Of a stretch of DNA of 7,030 nt, positions 5,579 through 7,030 are shown piece by piece. The first letter of the stretch is position 1; every line of letters starts with the position of its first letter. A program made the translations under genes and the position numbers. The stretch covers positions 1 through 7,030 of the forward strand of contig CAZVCC010000094.1 of the NCBI GenBank assembly GCA_964626015.1, in the 5' to 3' direction. Below the pieces are notes generated by a model. The model searched no databases. It was not told the DNA's origin and was given only the letters and a program-made list of their open reading frames with translations. The stretch comes from CAIKZJ01 sp964626015 (GTDB lineage Bacteria > Bacteroidota > Ignavibacteria > Tepidaquicellales > Tepidaquicellaceae).

Positions 5579-6958
5579 TTATCTTATATCATATTTATCA
5601 ATAAGATAAACTAACGCCGCTATCGAAGCACTTCCAAGCTGAAGCTCCCTTCTGTTCACATTCTCGAACACATCATTTGCCGAATGATGATAATCAAAGT
5701 ATCTTTGAGAATCCGTAATCAAACCTATAAGAGTTGTTCCCGTTTCCTTAAGAAAACTTACATCAACTCCTCCTCCGCCTTTAACGAACAAATGCATCCA
5801 GTAAGGTGCAAAATATTTCTGCAAGTCTTTGTACTGCTGTAGTTTTTCCTCGCTCACCTCAAAAGAAAATCCATGAGGCGTAAATCCTCCGCCGTCTGTC
5901 TCTATTGCCGCAAGATGTATTTCATTTTTAGCCTTAACAATCTCTGCATATTTTCTCCCGCCCTTCTGGTCAATTTCCTCATCCATAAACCCGACAAACC
6001 TTATAGTATGTCGTGGCTTTATTCCCAGCGTCTGAAAAATCCTTAATACTTCTATCGATTGCACAATCCCCGTTCCGTCATCATGCGCCCCTTCTCCCAA
6101 ATCCCACGAATCTACGTGACCGCCCACAACAATTATCTCCTCGGGTTTTTCACTGCCTTTTAGTTCTCCTATCACATTAAAAGATTCTGTGTCCTCGTCC
6201 TGATGGCATGTCGTTCTGAAATAAAAAGTCATATCTTTATCTTCTTTTAGAAGACTGCTTAGCACGTCTGAATCTTTCGTAGATATAGCTATTGCAGGTA
6301 TCTTCGTCAGTGAATCGTTGTATCTCATCACTCCTGTGTGGGGAAAATTATCGTAAGATACCGTCGCCGACCTTACAATTACACCAACTGCCCCATACCT
6401 CGCTCCTTCAATCGCACCCCTGACTCGCTGGTCAACCGAACTCCCGTATCCGTATCCCGTTGTGTATCCGCGCTGGTCTGCTGCTCTGCTGAAAAATACA
6501 ATCTTTCCTTGCACATTCTCCTTGCCAAGGTTTCTAAGCTCATCCCAGCTTTTTACCTCCACAATCTTCGCCTCTATACCCTTATCACCCGTTCCCACCG
6601 ATATTCCTAATGCACATACATTAAAATTCACTCTCCCCTTGTTCGTGTTCGCATATCCAACCTCCTTTTCGCCTCTTTCCCAGTTCCTTACCTTCATTTC
6701 CTGCAAATAAACATTATCAAGCTTCATTTCTTTAAGCCTGCTCTCTATAAACGTAACCGCATCATTCGCATTCTTCGAGCCCGTTAATCTACCCCCGATG
6801 TTCTTGCATAAATCCCTTAGCATATAATAAGAATCAAAACTCGTCAACGCCTCAGAGTAAACATTCCGTATAACTATTGAATCATTCTCTTGTGAATACA
6901 CATTAAGAGAAATAAAAATTAAAACTAAAGTAAAAAATTGTTTGATGTATGTTGGCAT
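5579..6958 (-). CDS. Secreted M28-family zinc peptidase, carboxypeptidase Q-like
   Basis: The 459-residue protein has a signal peptide (about 1-22, ending NVYSQ), placing the enzyme in the periplasm or outside the cell. The M28 catalytic domain is split by a PA-like insert (about 125-245; GKIVFF at 151-156 and YGAVGVIV at 188-195). The co-catalytic dizinc residues are all visible: H281 in GGHVDSWD, D293 in AHDDGTG, the general base and ligand pair E327-E328 in MDEE, D355 in ETDGG, and a His in YHHSAND (H424 or H425). The layout matches plasma glutamate carboxypeptidase/carboxypeptidase Q-type members, which release single amino acids from dipeptides or short peptides; the exact specificity cannot be read from the sequence. 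The start at 6956-6958 gives a proper signal peptide. The 72-base upstream leader to the window edge is AT-rich with no clear promoter. A role in nutrient peptide use is inferred. Confidence 0.92.
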   Translation of the reverse strand: MPTYIKQFFTLVLIFISLNVYSQENDSIVIRNVYSEALTSFDSYYMLRDLCKNIGGRLTGSKNANDAVTFIESRLKEMKLDNVYLQEMKVRNWERGEKEVGYANTNKGRVNFNVCALGISVGTGDKGIEAKIVEVKSWDELRNLGKENVQGKIVFFSRAADQRGYTTGYGYGSSVDQRVRGAIEGARYGAVGVIVRSATVSYDNFPHTGVMRYNDSLTKIPAIAISTKDSDVLSSLLKEDKDMTFYFRTTCHQDEDTESFNVIGELKGSEKPEEIIVVGGHVDSWDLGEGAHDDGTGIVQSIEVLRIFQTLGIKPRHTIRFVGFMDEEIDQKGGRKYAEIVKAKNEIHLAAIETDGGGFTPHGFSFEVSEEKLQQYKDLQKYFAPYWMHLFVKGGGGVDVSFLKETGTTLIGLITDSQRYFDYHHSANDVFENVNRRELQLGSASIAALVYLIDKYDIR

Positions 6959-7030
6959 AATAATGTAATACGCATTTTAATCCGCAAAGTTTAACAATAT
7001 ATAAAATTCTTTCATAATATTAATTACTAA

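Noticed and set aside
6338..6710. Two overlapping plus-strand ORFs across the peptidase gene
   Set aside because: Both are antisense to the M28 peptidase coding sequence; the Ser/Pro/Leu-rich translations are typical shadows.

Overview
The window holds seven protein-coding genes and looks like an ordinary chromosomal segment of a non-photosynthetic bacterium of the Bacteroidota/Ignavibacteria (FCB) group. This placement is inferred from three things: AT-rich DNA; signal peptides ending in SQ or AQ just before an acidic or polar mature N-terminus; and start codons mostly preceded by AT-rich sequence with no Shine-Dalgarno motif. No RNA gene, CRISPR array, insertion sequence or phage gene was recognised.

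Left part (188-4588, + strand): five closely packed genes that look like one transcription unit. In order they are a secreted 5'-nucleotidase/UDP-sugar hydrolase-type metallophosphoesterase, a YggX-type Fe(II)-trafficking protein, a membrane-anchored SpoIIE/RsbU-type PP2C phosphatase, the purine biosynthesis enzyme PurE (class I type), and a secreted CpcT/CpeT-family protein. Gaps are 1, 6 and 18 bases, and the last pair overlaps by 4. A strong intrinsic terminator at 4620-4649 closes the unit. Two members concern purine nucleotides (periplasmic nucleotide dephosphorylation and de novo IMP synthesis). YggX concerns iron and oxidative damage, and the phosphatase is a probable stress or partner-switch regulator. 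The CpeT homologue has no obvious job outside cyanobacteria.

Right part (4660-6958, - strand): tag (3-methyladenine DNA glycosylase I), convergent with the left unit, and further upstream a secreted M28-family zinc aminopeptidase/carboxypeptidase Q-like enzyme with a PA-type insert. A 340-base gap (5239-5578) separates them. It holds no convincing gene but has a REP-like GTCCC/GGGAC palindrome, an 11-base tandem repeat and a 7-bp hairpin.

I found no clear defence or mobile system. The points most worth a second look are the secreted CpeT homologue at the end of a housekeeping/regulatory operon, the six-helix input domain of the PP2C phosphatase, and the structured repeats in the 5239-5578 gap.
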